A DNA stretch of 64,000 nucleotides from Orobanche coerulescens (GCA_033398695.1 CM065804.1:14121001-14185000); one strand, 5' to 3'. Shown: positions 46,917 through 59,912, counted from the first letter of the stretch. Program-made: numbers and translations. Notes: a model not told the origin generated them from the sequence alone.

Positions 46917-49715
46917 TGTAACACCCCAAAAGGCGGCTATTACAGTGCCGTGGATCCCCACATCGGGACCCACCAGGCGATATCAAAATAAAGATTAAAT
47001 AAGTATTATTTTGTAATATCGAACCACAATAACAGTCATTACTCCGATTAGGAGTTTAATAGTATGGCCAACGGCCTTATGATACACAGGATCCGAAATA
47101 CAAGTACAAACCACATGGAGATGGAATATACTTCAAAATACAACCGAACTATAATATAAATAAAGCGGAATTAAATTGACATTACACAGTTTGAACAATA
47201 ACCGGACAAAAATACATGGGGCCCCCGATCTAGTATCCCTCGAACCCTTCGCCGTCACCGTGCTCTTCCCATGCCTTGGCCTTTGCCTCGACCTAAAATA
47301 CAACACAAGTATTTCGCCCAAAACACAGGGTCAGATATACATGATAAATGATTCCCCCGACATTATACAATCCACATATATTAGATCTCAAAGAAAACAT
47401 TCCAACTACTGAACATACCCCTCGGGCGTATGAACAATCAGTCCCAAATAATCGAACATATCCAATCATATATGGACTATGAACGATTAAACAATATGGC
47501 TCAAGATGGACATCACAGTATGCCCGATCCACAAATGTGTCCGTGTACATGTCCACCCCGTTTACGGAATCCAGAATATACGTGTGAGAATGTACCTAAT
47601 TAGCCTCACGAACTACGTCTCGTGTGCACAGTCCAATACGGAAAACATCCACGTATGACTATATAAGTGCCCGGCTAAAAATCGTACACAATGACCAATC
47701 GGCACGCAAATATGATTCCAGAGATGTCACGATACAACATGACAACGAATTCAACAAATTACATATCCGATTAAGGATCAAGAGAAACTCACCGAAATGA
47801 CAACAAGGACCAAATGAGATCAACGATTCAAAGTGACATACTTGGGAATGCAATCCCATGATGAAAAACGGAATAACGTCAAGGACAGTATCAAATTACG
47901 AGTCACCAATTCATAAACATTTCATACACATGAAACGTATAATCATCACAAGAATCTAATCATCATTATAACCAAGCAAGATAACTTGCCTCAATTCCGT
48001 AAGCGAAAGATAGTCCTTCTCCAAATGATCAAACAGACGGTATCCTCAATTAAACACTCAATCGAACAAGCAACCTTGAATGAAAAGTAATCTATTCAAT
48101 AACATATTCACATAATATTAATATCAATTTGTAGGAAACCACGCCCGCAACCTACTCGAATAATTCATTCCACCCTAATTAATACCTTAACGATTAATGA
48201 AAGGTTTAATACATCTAATTCATCTTCCAAAATCGGATTACCATACCAAAAGTGTCCTTTAATACTCTTGTCATTCAATGAACAAAACATCTTCATTTCA
48301 CCAATAAAATTGGTTTAATCATATTCTTATGTTCTACCACATCCACTATTATACAAGGATAGTCATAACAAATTCGGTACTCAATCTAATATGACATTAT
48401 CATTCATAAACAGCATCACCTTCTTAAGAACACTATCTATATAACATGATGATCAAAAACATTCTAAGTCATCAACACATTAGATTAATGAAAAGTTATT
48501 GTTGTAATTATCAAGATCCTTACTATTCTTCAAAGACTAGCGAAGCTGAACCATAATGATTGTTAAAGCTTCTAAGACAACAAGATCATCTAATCCTATC
48601 TTTAACATTATCAAGTTCTTCCCAAGGTAATTAAATACCTAAAATGGTGTTTAAACACTTTATGATATCAATTCTATTGATTAAATCCAACTATGGTGAA
48701 GTTAACCGATTCAACGATGTTCTACTGAGCTAAATTCGTCCAGCAAGATGAGTATGATAATCACAACATGGTTAATATCACTTATAACATCAAGAACACA
48801 TCCATTATAAACCCTCATTTATCATATTCATCAAGAAGTGTTTAAAAAGTTGAATTAAAACTATGTTTTACTTGATTAATTTAACTCTAGGTGAAATATA
48901 CTTCATCATTAACACCAACATACGAAAAGTACAGAGAAGAGATGCACACATACCTCCAGAAATGATGAACAACTCTCAACACTGCAAGAAAATACACTCC
49001 AAGCTCAAGAACACCTCCTTATCTTCAAGGTAATGAGCTCCACTCCAAGATTTAAGGCTTAAACACAAGTTGGAGGAGGTTGATATCGATTTGGGGGTGC
49101 AGAGGGACGATATATGGAGAGAAAATCGGTTTAGAGTTGTGAAGAAATGAAAAACAGGCTGGTCCTATAAATAGACTGCACAGGCTTAACGTACGCTATC
49201 GGAGAAATTTAGCATACATTAACACTCTTACGTACGCTAACCGGTTAATGTTACGTACGTAAGCGGCTTACAGTGGCTACAGTCTTGAATCCGCAGGCCA
49301 CTAGCGTACGCTAATTAAAAGGGTGTTACGTATGCTATTTAATGGTTGACTCTGACCGACACGACAGCTCAGACGTCAAACACATGCATGCCAATAGATA
49401 ACAGGTTCACGTGCGGAAGTCAACTGATGTCAGATTCTCTCTTAGCGTACGCAACAGAGGAAGCATTACGTACGTTAAGGCACAATATTAACGTACGTTA
49501 ATCCTGCTACGTAGCGTACGCTACACCACCAGAAAAGGCTAAAAATGCAACTATCCCATAACATTGAATCATCAAGTATGAAGTGAAATAACAATGATAT
49601 GAAGCTCAGATCTATAACACCTCAACATAATACTGAATGAAACAATCCACGATATTCAAATTACTCGAGTAATACAACGACAGATAATAATGAAAAATTA
49701 CAGTTGGATATTACA
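46917..49715 (-). repeat. 3' LTR of the complete Tekay element
   Basis: 2799 bp, from TGTAACACCCCAAAAGG to GGATATTACA. It has a palindrome array at 49187-49523, a TATTTATAGGAC box near 49163 on the minus strand, and a donor/acceptor-like pair (47989 and 47293). Confidence 0.9.
49187..49523. promoter_or_regulatory. Palindrome array TTAGCGTACGCTAA in the complete Tekay 3' LTR
   Basis: Copies include TAACGTACGCTA (49187), TAGCATACATTA (49210), TACGTACGCTAA (49229), TACGTACGTAA (49252) and, further right, several TAGCGTACGCTA forms up to 49523. Steps between the first four are 23, 19 and 23. The array is upstream of the TATA-like box on the minus strand; the same array is at 57104-57437. Confidence 0.8.
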
Positions 49716-49740
49716 TACTTCCCCCTTAAAAGGAGTTTCG
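49716..49740 (-). other. Polypurine tract of the complete Tekay element
   Basis: The minus strand reads CTTTTAAGGGGGAAGTA directly before the 3' LTR, after a GTTTCGTCCAAGAAAC hairpin-like block. Confidence 0.75.
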
Positions 49741-49749
49741 TCCAAGAAA

Positions 49750-50920
49750 CTAAGGGGTAAATAATTCGAGATATCTCACTCGCATACTGTCCTCGGTTTC
49801 CCACGTAGCCTCCTCGACTCCGTGTCGTGACCACTGAACCTTCAGTAGGGGAATCGTCTTGTTCCGCAACTGTTTGATCCTCCCCTCAAGTATGTGCACA
49901 GGACGCTCCTCGTACGAATGATCCTCCGCTATTTCGATCTCATCGAACTGAAGTATATGACTCGGATCAGCAACGTACCTCCTCAACTGGGAGACATGAA
50001 ACACGTTGTGAATCCCACTTAAAGCCGGTGGCAAAGCCAGTCGATAAGCCAGATCACCCACACGCTCCAAAATCTCAAACGGCCCAATATACCTCGGGCT
50101 CAGCTTGCCTCTCTTTCCAAAATGAAAAACACCTCGAGTAGGAGACACCTTCATTAGCACATGGTCACCCACCTCGAACTCAAGCAGTCGTCGATGGTGG
50201 TCTGCATAGGACTTCTGTCAACTTTGAGCCATTAACAAACGACTCCTAATCATAGGGATCTTCTCACGGGCTGCTAATAACATATCGGGTTCCGTACCCA
50301 GAGATTCTGACAGTTCGTCCCAACACAAAGGGGACCTGCACCGACGGCCATACAATGCCTCATACGGAGCCATCTGAATCGAAGCATGCCAACTATTATT
50401 ATAAGTGAATTCTGGCAAAGGTAGTTGGGTTTCCCAATCGTCTTTCCAATCAAGAGCACATGCCATCAACATGTCCTCTAGGGTTTGGATAGTTCTCTCA
50501 GACTGAGCATCGGTCTGCGGATGAAAATACGTACTGAAATTCAATTGCGTGCCCATCGCACGATAAACCGCCTTCCAGAAGTGCGACACGAATCGCCCGT
50601 CACGATCCGATATAATACTCTTGGGGGTACCATGTAACCTCACAATTTCCTTAATAAAAAGCTGGGCCAGTCTCTCGGGACCCCACGTGTCTTTAATCTC
50701 CAAGAAGTGGGCTGATTTGGTCAGTCGATCCACAGTCACCCAAATCGTGTTCATTCCTCGACGACTCATCGGCAAGATAGTGATAAAATCCAATGATATG
50801 TCCTCTCATTTCCACTCGGGAATCGGGAGCGGTTTCAGCATTCCTGCGGGTTGCTGGTGCTCAATCTTAACTCACGACAGTTAAACATCTCAAACGAATT
50901 CGGCAACCTCACGTTTCATA
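49750..50920 (-). pseudogene. pol: Integrase and chromodomain of the complete Tekay element
   Basis: The minus-strand frame 50793-49750 has one stop at 50218. Core motifs are DFITILPMSRRG, IISDRDGRFVSHFW and SERTIQTLEDML, with all three catalytic acids kept. [31 protein letters not shown] and a chromodomain (YEERPVHILEGRIKQ, KVQWSRHGVEEATWETED) close the protein. Upstream (50800-50920) the zinc-binding CLTCQQ motif seen in the relatives is scrambled by stops and a shift. Integrase inserts the cDNA; the chromodomain is thought to target heterochromatin. Confidence 0.87.
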
Positions 50921-52998
50921 TTCCCCACGAATAATATTGCTTCAAATCTTTATAAATATTAATAGAAACAGGGTGAATAGAGTACGAGGTAGCATGGGCC
51001 TCTCTCGTGATAGAGTTCCTTAACTCCTTGTCTGCTGGTACACATGCTCGATTCCTGAAGCGTATCAATCCGTCCTCGTGGATCACAAATACAGGGGCTT
51101 TCACTTGGATTACTTCATCCCGAACTCGAGATAAGAATGGGTCCGCAATCTGCTTCGATCTGATTATATCATCAAGAGACGAATAAATCTCAAGTGTGTA
51201 AAGTTGTACCTGAACACGCTGTAACCAAACTTTAATCTCTGGCCTCATAAGCACCAACTGCAATTCCCTTTGAGATGTCAAGCGGCTAAGCATTTGCTCC
51301 TGCACTGTCTTACGGCTCAAGGCATCGGCAACCACATTTGCCTTGCCGGGATGATAAAGGATATCGATATCATAATCTTTGATTAATTCTAGCCACCTTC
51401 TCTGTCTCATGTTCAACTCCTTCTGGGTAAAAATGTACTTCAGGCTCTTGTGATCAGTAAAGATCGCGGGTAACTCCGCATGCATAGTGACGCCAGATTT
51501 TCAAAGCAAACACCACGGCTGCTAACTCCAAGTCATGGGTCGGATAGTTAACTTCATAGGGTCGCAATTGTCTCGATGCATAGGCAATCATTTTCCGTTC
51601 CTGCATTATTACACATCCAAGGCCTTGCCTCGACGCGTCACTATACACTACGAATCCTTCCGTTCCTTTTGGTAGAACCAAGACAGGTGCTGAAATCAAT
51701 CGACTCTTGAGCTCATCAAAACTTTGCTGACATGCTTCTGACTACAAATACTTCTTATCCTTCCTCATTAGGTTAGTCATCGGTTGAACAATTTCGGAAA
51801 ATCCTTCCACGAACCATCGGTATTAACCTGCTAGGCCAAGGAAACTACGAACTTCCTTCACGTTCTTCGGGGGTAGCCAGTCTCGAATGGCTTCTGTCTT
51901 ATGTGGGTCCACTCTCACTCCTTCGGCTGATATCACATGCCCAAGAAAAATAACCTCAGGCATCCAGAATACACATTTAGAAAACTTCCCATAAAGCTGT
52001 TCCCGCCTCAACGCATCGAGAACTTGGTGGAGGTGACGTTCATGCTCTTCGTGGTCACGAGAGTAAATCAGAATGTCGTCAATAAAAACGACTACAAAGT
52101 GGTATATATAGTTAATAAAAACCCGATTCATCAACTCTATGAATACTGCTGGTGCATTAGTTAATCCAAATGGCATCACCACGAACTCATAATGCCCATA
52201 GCGAGTGCGGAAAGCCGTTTTCGAAATGTCAGACTCTCGAATCCTCAACTGATGATACCCGGACCTCAAGTCGATCTTAGAAAACACAGCAGCTCCCTGA
52301 AGTTGGTCCAATAAATCATCAATATGTGGCAACAGATATTTGTTCTTTATGGTTACCCTGTTCAGCTCACGGTAATCAATACATAATCGCAGCGATCCGT
52401 CTTTCTTTCGTACAAATAATACTAGTGCTCCCCAAGGGGATGCACTAGGTCGAATATAGCCCTTTTTAGTCAACTCCTCAAGCTGGTTCTTCAACTACTG
52501 CATCTCAGTCGGAGCCATACGATATGGTGCTTTTGAAAGCGGGGACGTACCTGGCTCTAATTCAATAATAAACTTCACCTCATGATGTGGAGGTAAGCCT
52601 GGCAACTCGTCTGGAAATACTTCAGGGTAGTCTCGGACTACCAGAATGTCGGTCAATTCGACTGGTCGATCTGTTGTTCTGGTCATGTAGCACCAATAAC
52701 CAATACACCCTTGATTAAGCAGTTTCACTGCCTTCATAGCGCTGATGACTCTCCCGGAACGGTTGGGATTATCACCTCGAAAAATACACTCGAAACCATC
52801 ATCAGAAGTGACGGTTACCATCCGCTTGCAGACACTAAGTATTGCATCATGACGATCCATCCAATTGATACCCAAAATTATATCATTCTTAGGTAAATCG
52901 ACTACAATCAGATTTGACAACCACTCACGGTCGTTCATGCGAATCTGACACCCCGACTTCACGATTCCCAATAATTCTTCTACCATCGGGTAGACCAA
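50921..52998 (-). pseudogene. pol: Reverse transcriptase and RNase H of the complete Tekay element
   Basis: 52998-52495 is the protease-RT linker (DIILGINWMDRHDA). After a TAG at 52495 the RT runs 52494-51823, with [28 protein letters not shown] and the catalytic [10 protein letters not shown] stop near 51823 precedes the thumb and connection. RNase H (51699-51454, then 51485-51330 after a frameshift) keeps [26 protein letters not shown] and ADALSRK, so all four acids are readable. Enzymatically plausible motifs but no continuous frame. Confidence 0.85.
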
Positions 52999-53494
52999 TC
53001 ACATAGGGCTCACAATTGATAACATGGTCTAGAGGCAAAAAACTTAAACAATAAGTAGATATAAAGGAGTGTGAAGCACCGGTATCAAAAAGAACACACA
53101 CCGGCTAAGAGTGGATCTCGAGTATACCTGTAATCATGCTGGCCTCGGGATCGTCGGCTTTCTTCATTTTGTAGATCCTGGGTTTTGCGGCTCCTGCACC
53201 ATGTGTACCACTTTGATTCCCACAACCCATTCCCCTATTTGTCGTGGTAGTCTGATAAGAAGCGGACGGAGGCACACGGTCCTGGACAACAGACTGATTT
53301 GGAGCATGAGACGTTACTGGTTCACGTCCGGGTCCATTCCTGCAAAAACGAGCATGATGCCCATTCTTCCCACAAGTATGGCATGCGATGGCGGCCGGGC
53401 ATTTGGAGCTGACATGCCCCTGGTCTCCACAGTTATAGCACACAACATATGAGAGGACCGCTCGAGAGTGCGATCCGACTGGCTTCGACGCCAT
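52999..53494 (-). pseudogene. gag C-terminal CCHC knuckles and protease of the complete Tekay element
   Basis: The minus-strand frame from 53494 has two CCHC knuckles, CYNCGDQGHVSSKC and CHTCGKNGHHARFC, then a linker. An in-frame TAG at 53105 is followed without a shift by PVCVLFDTGASHSFIS, the protease active site (DTG). A one-base shift near 53000 leads into the next segment. This is the junction between RNA-binding and protease parts of the polyprotein. Confidence 0.82.
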
Positions 53495-53560
53495 GGGTGG
53501 TCGATCAGAAGGGTTTGGAAATGACTGGGGCTTCCTGAATGTCCCCCTGTTACTCTCAGT

Positions 53561-54463
53561 CTAGTTCTGGTTCCGAGATCTTTTTTTATTGGGCTGTAGT
53601 TGCTTCTTAGAAATCTCCTTCGCGGTGAGCTCGTATTCCAGAGCTTTCTCGATGAACTCCGGCGGGGTCGTACAGTGGTGATTCAACAGCTGCATTCTCA
53701 TTTGGGGTTTAAGCCTCTTGAGAAAATATTTGATTTTATCAGCCTCCGTTTGAACAATCGACGAGGCAAAAGGAAGAAGTGCTTGAAATTTCTCGGCGAC
53801 AGATAGAACATCATCATCCTCGGACGGGTCCAGGTTTAGAAATTCCAACAGCTTGGTCCTACGGAGTGGCCCTGGATAGTAACGGTCTAGCATGAGGTTT
53901 TTAAATTCCTCCCAGGTATAAGCACCATCAACTGGCCTCACTGAAAGCCACCAAGTGTGAGCGCCCTTGCAAAGATAGTAAGATGCTACGGAGACGCGAT
54001 TCTCCTCCGGGCAGTCCACCATCTCAAATAATTTCGCAAAATGCTCGATCCAATGCATAATGTCAGCAGGCTCATAGGAGCCTTCAAAGGTCGGAGGTTG
54101 CTGGCGAGAGATGTCGCTCATTATCCGACTCACGGGTCCGCCGAGAACAGGAGGTGGAGGATGAGGCCCCTGTTGCTGGCCAGTAGTGGCCCTCTGCATA
54201 GCTTCCATTAATTGACCCATCTGGGTCATCTGAGTCATCATGCCCTGCATCACGACGTAAGGATCGACACGCGCATCCTCACGCCCACTGTGGTGTGACT
54301 GGTCCTTAGAAGGCGAACCACTGTCTGTGGAACTATGATCCACATTTGCGCGTCTGTTGGCTCGAGGTATCGGGATTCGGCCCCTTCCGCGGCCTCGTCC
54401 CCCTCTGCCACGACCTCTAAGATTTCTTTCTATACTGAAAGAATCAATCATAATGATAGCCAT
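53561..54463 (-). pseudogene. gag: gag of the complete Tekay element (N-terminal and capsid part)
   Basis: A 300-residue frame from ATG 54463. The Gly/Arg-rich start (RGRGRGGRGRGRGR, about residues 14-30) is followed by a hydrophilic linker, a Met/Gln-rich stretch, and the capsid core (PPTFEGSYEPADIMHWIEHF, CKGAHTWW, FKNLMLDRYYP, about residues 120-250). It ends in KKRSRNQN and an in-frame TAG (53561); the same frame continues to the knuckles from 53494. Best-preserved gag in the window. Confidence 0.87.
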
Positions 54464-54870
54464 AAGTACATTTCAGGATGCTATTCAAAATTCATGCTAA
54501 ATTAATAGCAACAAGGAATCACATATTCAAGAAAATAGTTCATAACTAATTATCGACACCACGAATGTCACACAAAATATTACATCGACGTCAAGTCGAT
54601 CAATTTTAATCATATAATCAATCCAGCATTTATCTCAAATTATCAATCAGATAAATCCTGCCACAGATCCTCGAAATAATAAGATCAACAAAGAGATCCA
54701 TTCCGATATCAATATCATGCCAATAATTAAATCATGGCTCGAAAAGTACATACCGTATTTGGCTCGTAGGGTCAAGCACTTGCACAGGTCACACATGACA
54801 CGAAGGTCTTTGGATACTGGTTCATTCTACGACTCTTATATAGAAAACAACACTCTCTGATACCATCTTC
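54464..54870 (-). other. Leader of the complete Tekay element
   Basis: About 400 bp between the 5' LTR and the gag ATG. Apart from the primer site I see no feature. Confidence 0.6.
54853..54865 (-). other. Primer binding site, initiator Met-tRNA type
   Basis: The minus strand reads TGGTATCAGAGAG, matching the iMet primer site in its first 11 bases, 5 bp from the 5' LTR at 54871. Confidence 0.85.
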
Positions 54871-57634
54871 TGTAACACCCCAAAAGGCGGCTATTACAGT
54901 GCCGTGGATCCCCACACCGGGACCCACCAGACGATATCAAAATAAAGATTAAATAAGTATTATTTTGTGATACCGAACCACAATAACAGTCACTACTCCG
55001 ATTAGGAGTTCAATAGTATGGCCAACGGCCTTATGATACATAGGATCCGAAATACAAGTACAAACCATATGGAGATGGAATATACTTCAAAATACAACTG
55101 AACGATAATATAAATAAAGCGGAATTAAATTGACATTACACGGTTTGAACAATAACCGGACAAAAAGACATGGCCCCCCCGATCTAGTATCCCTCGAACC
55201 CTTCGCCGTCACCGTGCTCTTCCCATGCCTTGGCCTTTGCCTCGACCTAAAATACAACACAAGTATTTTGCCCAAAACACAGGGTCAGATACACATGATA
55301 AATGATTCCCCCGACATTATACAATCCACATATATTAGATATCAAAGAAAACATTCCGACTACTGAACATACCCCTCGGGCGTATGAACAATCAGTCCCA
55401 AATAATCGAACATATCCAATCATACATGGACTATGAACAATTAAACAATATGGCTCAAGATGGACATCACAGTACGACCGATCCGCAAATGTGTCCGTGT
55501 ACATGTCCACCCCGTTTACGGAATACTGAATATATGTGTGACAATGTACCTAATTAGCCTCACGAACTACGTCTCGTGTGCACAGTCCAATACGGAAAAC
55601 ATCCATGTATGACTATATAAGTGCCCGGCTAAAAATCGTACACAATGACCAATCGGCACGCAAATATGATTCCAGAGATGTCACGATACAACATGACAAC
55701 GAATTCAACAAATTACATATCCAATTAAGGATCAAGAGAAACTCACCGAAATGACAACAAGGACCAAACGAGATCAACGATTCAAAGTGACATACTTGGG
55801 AATGCAATCCCATGATGAAAAATGGAATAACGTCAAGGACAGTATCAAATTACGAGTCACCAATTCATAAACATTTCATACACATGAAACGTATAATCAT
55901 CACAAGAATCTAATCATCATTATAACCAAGCAAGATAACTTGCCTAAATTCCATAAGCGAAAGATAGTCCTTCTCCAAATGATCAAACGAACGGTATCCT
56001 CAATTAAACACTCAATCGAACAAGCAACCTTGAATGAAAAGTAATCCATTCAATAACATATTCACATAATATTAATATCAATTTGTAGGAAACCAGGCCC
56101 GCAACCTACTCGAATAATTCATTCCACCCTAATTAATACCTTAACGATTAATGAAAGGTTTAATACATCTAATTCATCTTCCAAAATCGGATTACCATAC
56201 CAAAAGTGTCCTTTAATACTCTGGTCATTCAATGAACAAAACATCTTCATTTCACCAATAAAATTGGTTTAATCAAATTCTTATGTTCTACCACATCCAC
56301 TATTATACAAGGATAGTCATAACGAATTCGGTACTCAATCTACTATGACATTATCATTCATAAACAACATCACCTTCTTAAGAACACTATCTATATAGCA
56401 TTACGATCAAAAACATTCTAAGTCATCAACACAATAGATTAATGAAAAGTTATTGTTGTAATTATCAAGATCCGTACTATTCTTCTAAGACCTCTGAACA
56501 AGATCATCTAATCCTATCTTTAACATTATCAAGTTCTTCCCAAGGTAATTAAATCCCTAAAATGGTGTTTAAACACTTTATGATATCAATTCTATTGGTT
56601 AAATCCAACTATGGTGAAGTTAACCGACTCAACGATGTTCTACTGAGCTAAATTCGTCCAACAAGATGAGTATGATAATTACCACATGGTTAATATCACT
56701 TATAACATCAAGAACACATCCATTCCAAACCCTCATTTATCATATTCATCAAGAAGTGATTAAAAAGTTGAATTAAAACTATGTTTTACTTGATTAATTT
56801 AACTCTAGGTGAAATATACTTCATCATTAACACCAACATACGAAAAGTACAGAGAAGAGATGCACACATACCTCCAGAAATGATGAACAACTCTCAACAC
56901 AACAAGAAAGTACACTCCAAGCTCAAGAACACCTCCTAATCTTCAAGGTAATGAGCTCCACTCCAAGATTTAAGGCTTAAACACAAGTTGGAGGAGGTTG
57001 ATATCGATTTGGGGGTGCAGAGGGACGATATATGGAGAGAAAATCGGTTTAGAGTTGTGAAGAAATGAAAAACAGGCAGGTCCTATAAATAGACTGCACA
57101 GGCTTAACGTACGCTATCGGAGAAATTTAGCGTACATTAACACACTTACGTACGCTAACCGGTTAATGTTACGTACGTAAGTAGCTTACAGTGGCTACTG
57201 TCTTGAATCCGCAGGCCACTAGCGTACGCTAATTAAAAGGGTGTTATGTACGCTATTTAAAGGTTGACTCTGACCGACACGACAGCTCAGACGTCAAACA
57301 CATGCATGCCAACGGATAACAGGTTCACGTGCGGAAGTCAACTGATGTTAGATTCTCTCTTAGCGTACGCAATAGAGGAAGTAATACGTATGTTAAGGCA
57401 CAAGATTAACGTACGTTAATCCTGCTACGTAGCATACGCTACACCGCCAGAAAAGGCTCAAAAATGCAACTCTCCCATAACATTGAATCATCAAGTATGA
57501 AGTGAAATAACAACGATACGAAGCTCAGATCTATAACACCTCAACATAATACTGAATGAAACAATCCACGATATTCAAATTTCTCGAGTAATACAACGAC
57601 AGATAAAAATGAAAAATTATAGTCGGATATTACA
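54871..57634 (-). repeat. 5' LTR of the complete Tekay element
   Basis: 2764 bp, close copy of 46917-49715, with one ~35-bp deletion near 56490 and scattered substitutions. It carries the palindrome array (57104-57437) and the promoter that would drive the element on the minus strand. Confidence 0.9.
57104..57437. promoter_or_regulatory. Palindrome array in the complete Tekay 5' LTR
   Basis: Same layout as 49187-49523, with some motifs differing by C/T or G/A (for example TAGCATACGCTA near 57431), upstream of TATTTATAGGAC at about 57080 on the minus strand. Confidence 0.8.
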
Positions 57635-57918
57635 TTCTTATCATTGTTGATATTATTGATGTTATTGTTCACGGGTCGCTGAATAAATCAATGTTGTGTA
57701 ATTATCGTACTTGTACTAGCATCGTTGTGCTAACCCCTTCGGGGGTGAATATTTGTTTTATGTTCAGGATCCAGGAGGATGGGGAAACAACCACTAGAGC
57801 TGCATGATGACCAGGGTGCAGAGTGATGTTTGTGGCCGGGAGAATTTGTTTGTTGTGTTTTGTTTTAATAAAGTACTCGAGTATGTTGTTGTTGTTGGTT
57901 GTATTTGATTCTTCGTAA

Positions 57919-59912
57919 AGTGAGGTCAGTTAGCGCCGTAAAGTCATTAGCGCACGCTATGAAAGGGTGTTAGCGTACGCTATCTGTTGTATTTAACGGA
58001 CGTAAAGGCTATTAAATGTACGGAAGGCCGAGGATAGAAAGAGGCAGTGGACTGTGAACTCGTTAGCGCACACAAAGGGTCATTTCCTATAAATAGAACA
58101 TTACCTCCATTTTATTACTCACTTTACCCTTCGTCCCATTTCCGACTTCTACGACTTGGAGAGTTACTCTCACGAATTTAGCCCCTCATATCAGCCTCTG
58201 AATGTGATTGTTGAAGATGAGGAGCGTTGGAGATTAGCCTTCAAGCATCCGGTGTTGAGTTCTACCAAGTGTTTTGTCGTTTCCTTCCGTATTAGGGTAT
58301 GTGATCATTACCAACCTAGAATTCATGTTCTTAGTGATGATTATGAGCATGCTACTGAGGTTATTGACCTTAGTCTGAGCATTATAAATCGAACAACAAG
58401 TTTAGGAAGATTGATTTGTTAAACTTAGATTTTTCATCCGAAATAGTTGAACCATGATTATGTCTATCATAAGGATGTGATTTTCAAAGATTTTATCCTG
58501 CCTTGATGATGATTTCGTGATAATTACATGATGTAGATGATGATTTCGTGATTAATATATGATGAGCAACTTATGTAATTTATCACCTAGACTAGGTGAA
58601 TTCAAGATGATGAACGTAGGGATCATTCTTCGAGTATAATCCAGGGTTTGTAAAGATTTTCGGATTGATAATCTTCGAATGAATGGTTAGAATGGTATAA
58701 TCATGTTGTAACAATCGTGATGAATGTAGAACTTAGATTAGATGAATTTACTTGTGGAAGAATCATAAGTGGGAGTAACTTAGAATTCGGTTGAACGAAC
58801 TTGCACTGTTATGAATTCGTCTAGATAACCGATACATATTTTAGGAATTGATGGACAGATTTGGAAGTAAATTGTAACGATTTGAATGTGCTGGAAAACC
58901 CGTAGACATCAACGTGTTATCCCTGTTACGATCCTTCGTTTCACAAGTAGTATGGTATTCGTTTGACGTAGTGTGCTTTAAGTAATTAACCGGGAATCGG
59001 CCGTATGATAATAACTAGTTCGGTCGCTTGTCGGAACGTTTAACATGTTCATGCGATAGCCTTGTTATGTAAGTTGAGTTTGTTGTTATTTCCTTTTGTG
59101 TAAGGTTCGAGGTTTGCGAACAGTTGATCGAAGAAGCGGCCTCCGAGTCTATTGAAGTCGTTGAAGTATTTATTTCTTGCCATCTTCTAAGGCAAGTACT
59201 TTAATTATGTTTATCCGTGTTGATGTTGGTTATGTTGTTATGTGTCGTACATGTGTATTGTGATTGTTTTGTCCACCATGCGTTGGTCAACGCGATCATC
59301 ATGGGAATCTATAGCTGTGTGCGCTGGATCGTTGGACGGGTACTTCCACCATGTGTTGGTCCGACGGGATCATCATGGGAATCTATAGTGTGCGCTGGAT
59401 CGTTGGAATACCACGAGTATGTTGAGATTAATACGTTGTGCTGTACATTGTCTTGTTATTGTTTCTCGTTGCGGAAACTTATTCTTATCATTGTTGATAT
59501 TATTGATGTTATTGTTCAGGAGTGGCTGAATAAATCATTATTGTGTAATTATCGTATTTGTACTAGCATCGTTGTGCTAACCCCTTCGGGGGTGAATATT
59601 TGTTTTATGTTCAGGATCCAGGAGGGCGGGGAAACAACCACTAGAGTTGTATGATGACGAGGGTGCAGAGTGATGTTTGTGGCCGGTAGAGTTTGTTTGT
59701 TGTGTTTTGTTTTAATAAAGTACTCGAGTACGTTGTTGTTGTTGGTTGTATTTGATGCTTATTATCGGGAGTTGTCCGATTTATATTTTTCAGACCTGTA
59801 ATGTATTAATAAACTTTGCCGTTTAATGTTGTTTTAAATTTCTTAGCCTAGTAAATCCTTACATCAAGGATTTACGGCACTGTAATAATCCTGAATATCT
59901 CGGGGTGTTACA
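57919..59912 (+). repeat. LTR tandem unit 4 and the true 3' LTR end
   Basis: Palindromes at about 57946-58075, TATAAATAG near 58089, the AG|GCAAGTAC site at 59192, CCCCTTCGGGG at about 59581, TTCAG ending 59614, and an AATAAA near 59716. From 59758 it continues into the same terminal sequence as the 5' LTR and ends TTACA at 59912. Confidence 0.82.

Larger units (their letters stand above)
46917..57634 (-). mobile_element. Complete minus-strand Tekay chromovirus, TTCTT target duplication
   Basis: 10,718 bp flanked by TTCTT at 46912-46916 and 57635-57639. Minus-strand order is 5' LTR (57634-54871), iMet primer site (54853-54865), gag, protease, RT, RNase H, integrase, chromodomain, purine tract, 3' LTR (49715-46917). 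The two LTRs are similar, with scattered substitutions and one ~35-bp indel, so it is the youngest large insertion here. Genes carry three in-frame TAG stops and a few frameshifts. Confidence 0.92.
45344..57918 (+). repeat. LTR tandem unit 3 (with a complete Tekay element inserted)
   Basis: About 1.85 kb after removal of 46917-57634 and one TTCTT. Palindromes at about 45370-45510 and a TATA box near 45513. Confidence 0.8.
31273..59912 (+). mobile_element. Plus-strand Tekay chromovirus with a hugely expanded 3' LTR, GATCC target duplication
   Basis: The 5' LTR starts TGTAATATCC at 31273 after GATCC (31268-31272). The 3' LTR ends GTGTTACA at 59912 followed by GATCC (59913-59917). These 5-bp duplications 28.6 kb apart mark one insertion. 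The internal domain (33193-38033) has the iMet primer site, gag, protease, RT, RNase H, integrase, chromodomain and purine tract. The 3' LTR holds four tandem ~1.8-kb units and three younger intrusions (38783-40047, 40381-42691, 46917-57634). All genes are broken. Confidence 0.88.
38034..59912 (+). repeat. Expanded 3' LTR (21.9 kb including insertions)
   Basis: It starts TGTAACATCCGAATATTTG like the 5' LTR and ends CTCGGGGTGTTACA. Inside, a segment running from AGTGAGGTCA to TTTGATGCTT recurs four times, at 38441, 43532, 45344 and 57919. Only after the fourth copy comes the normal LTR end (59758-59912). Each repeat carries palindromes, a TATA region, the donor/acceptor-like pair and AATAAA. 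Confidence 0.83.

Noticed and set aside
46917..49715. The 46917-49715 and 54871-57634 blocks as two independent solo LTRs
   Set aside because: They flank a primer site, gag-pol and purine tract in the right order, and TTCTT duplications lie only at the outer ends.
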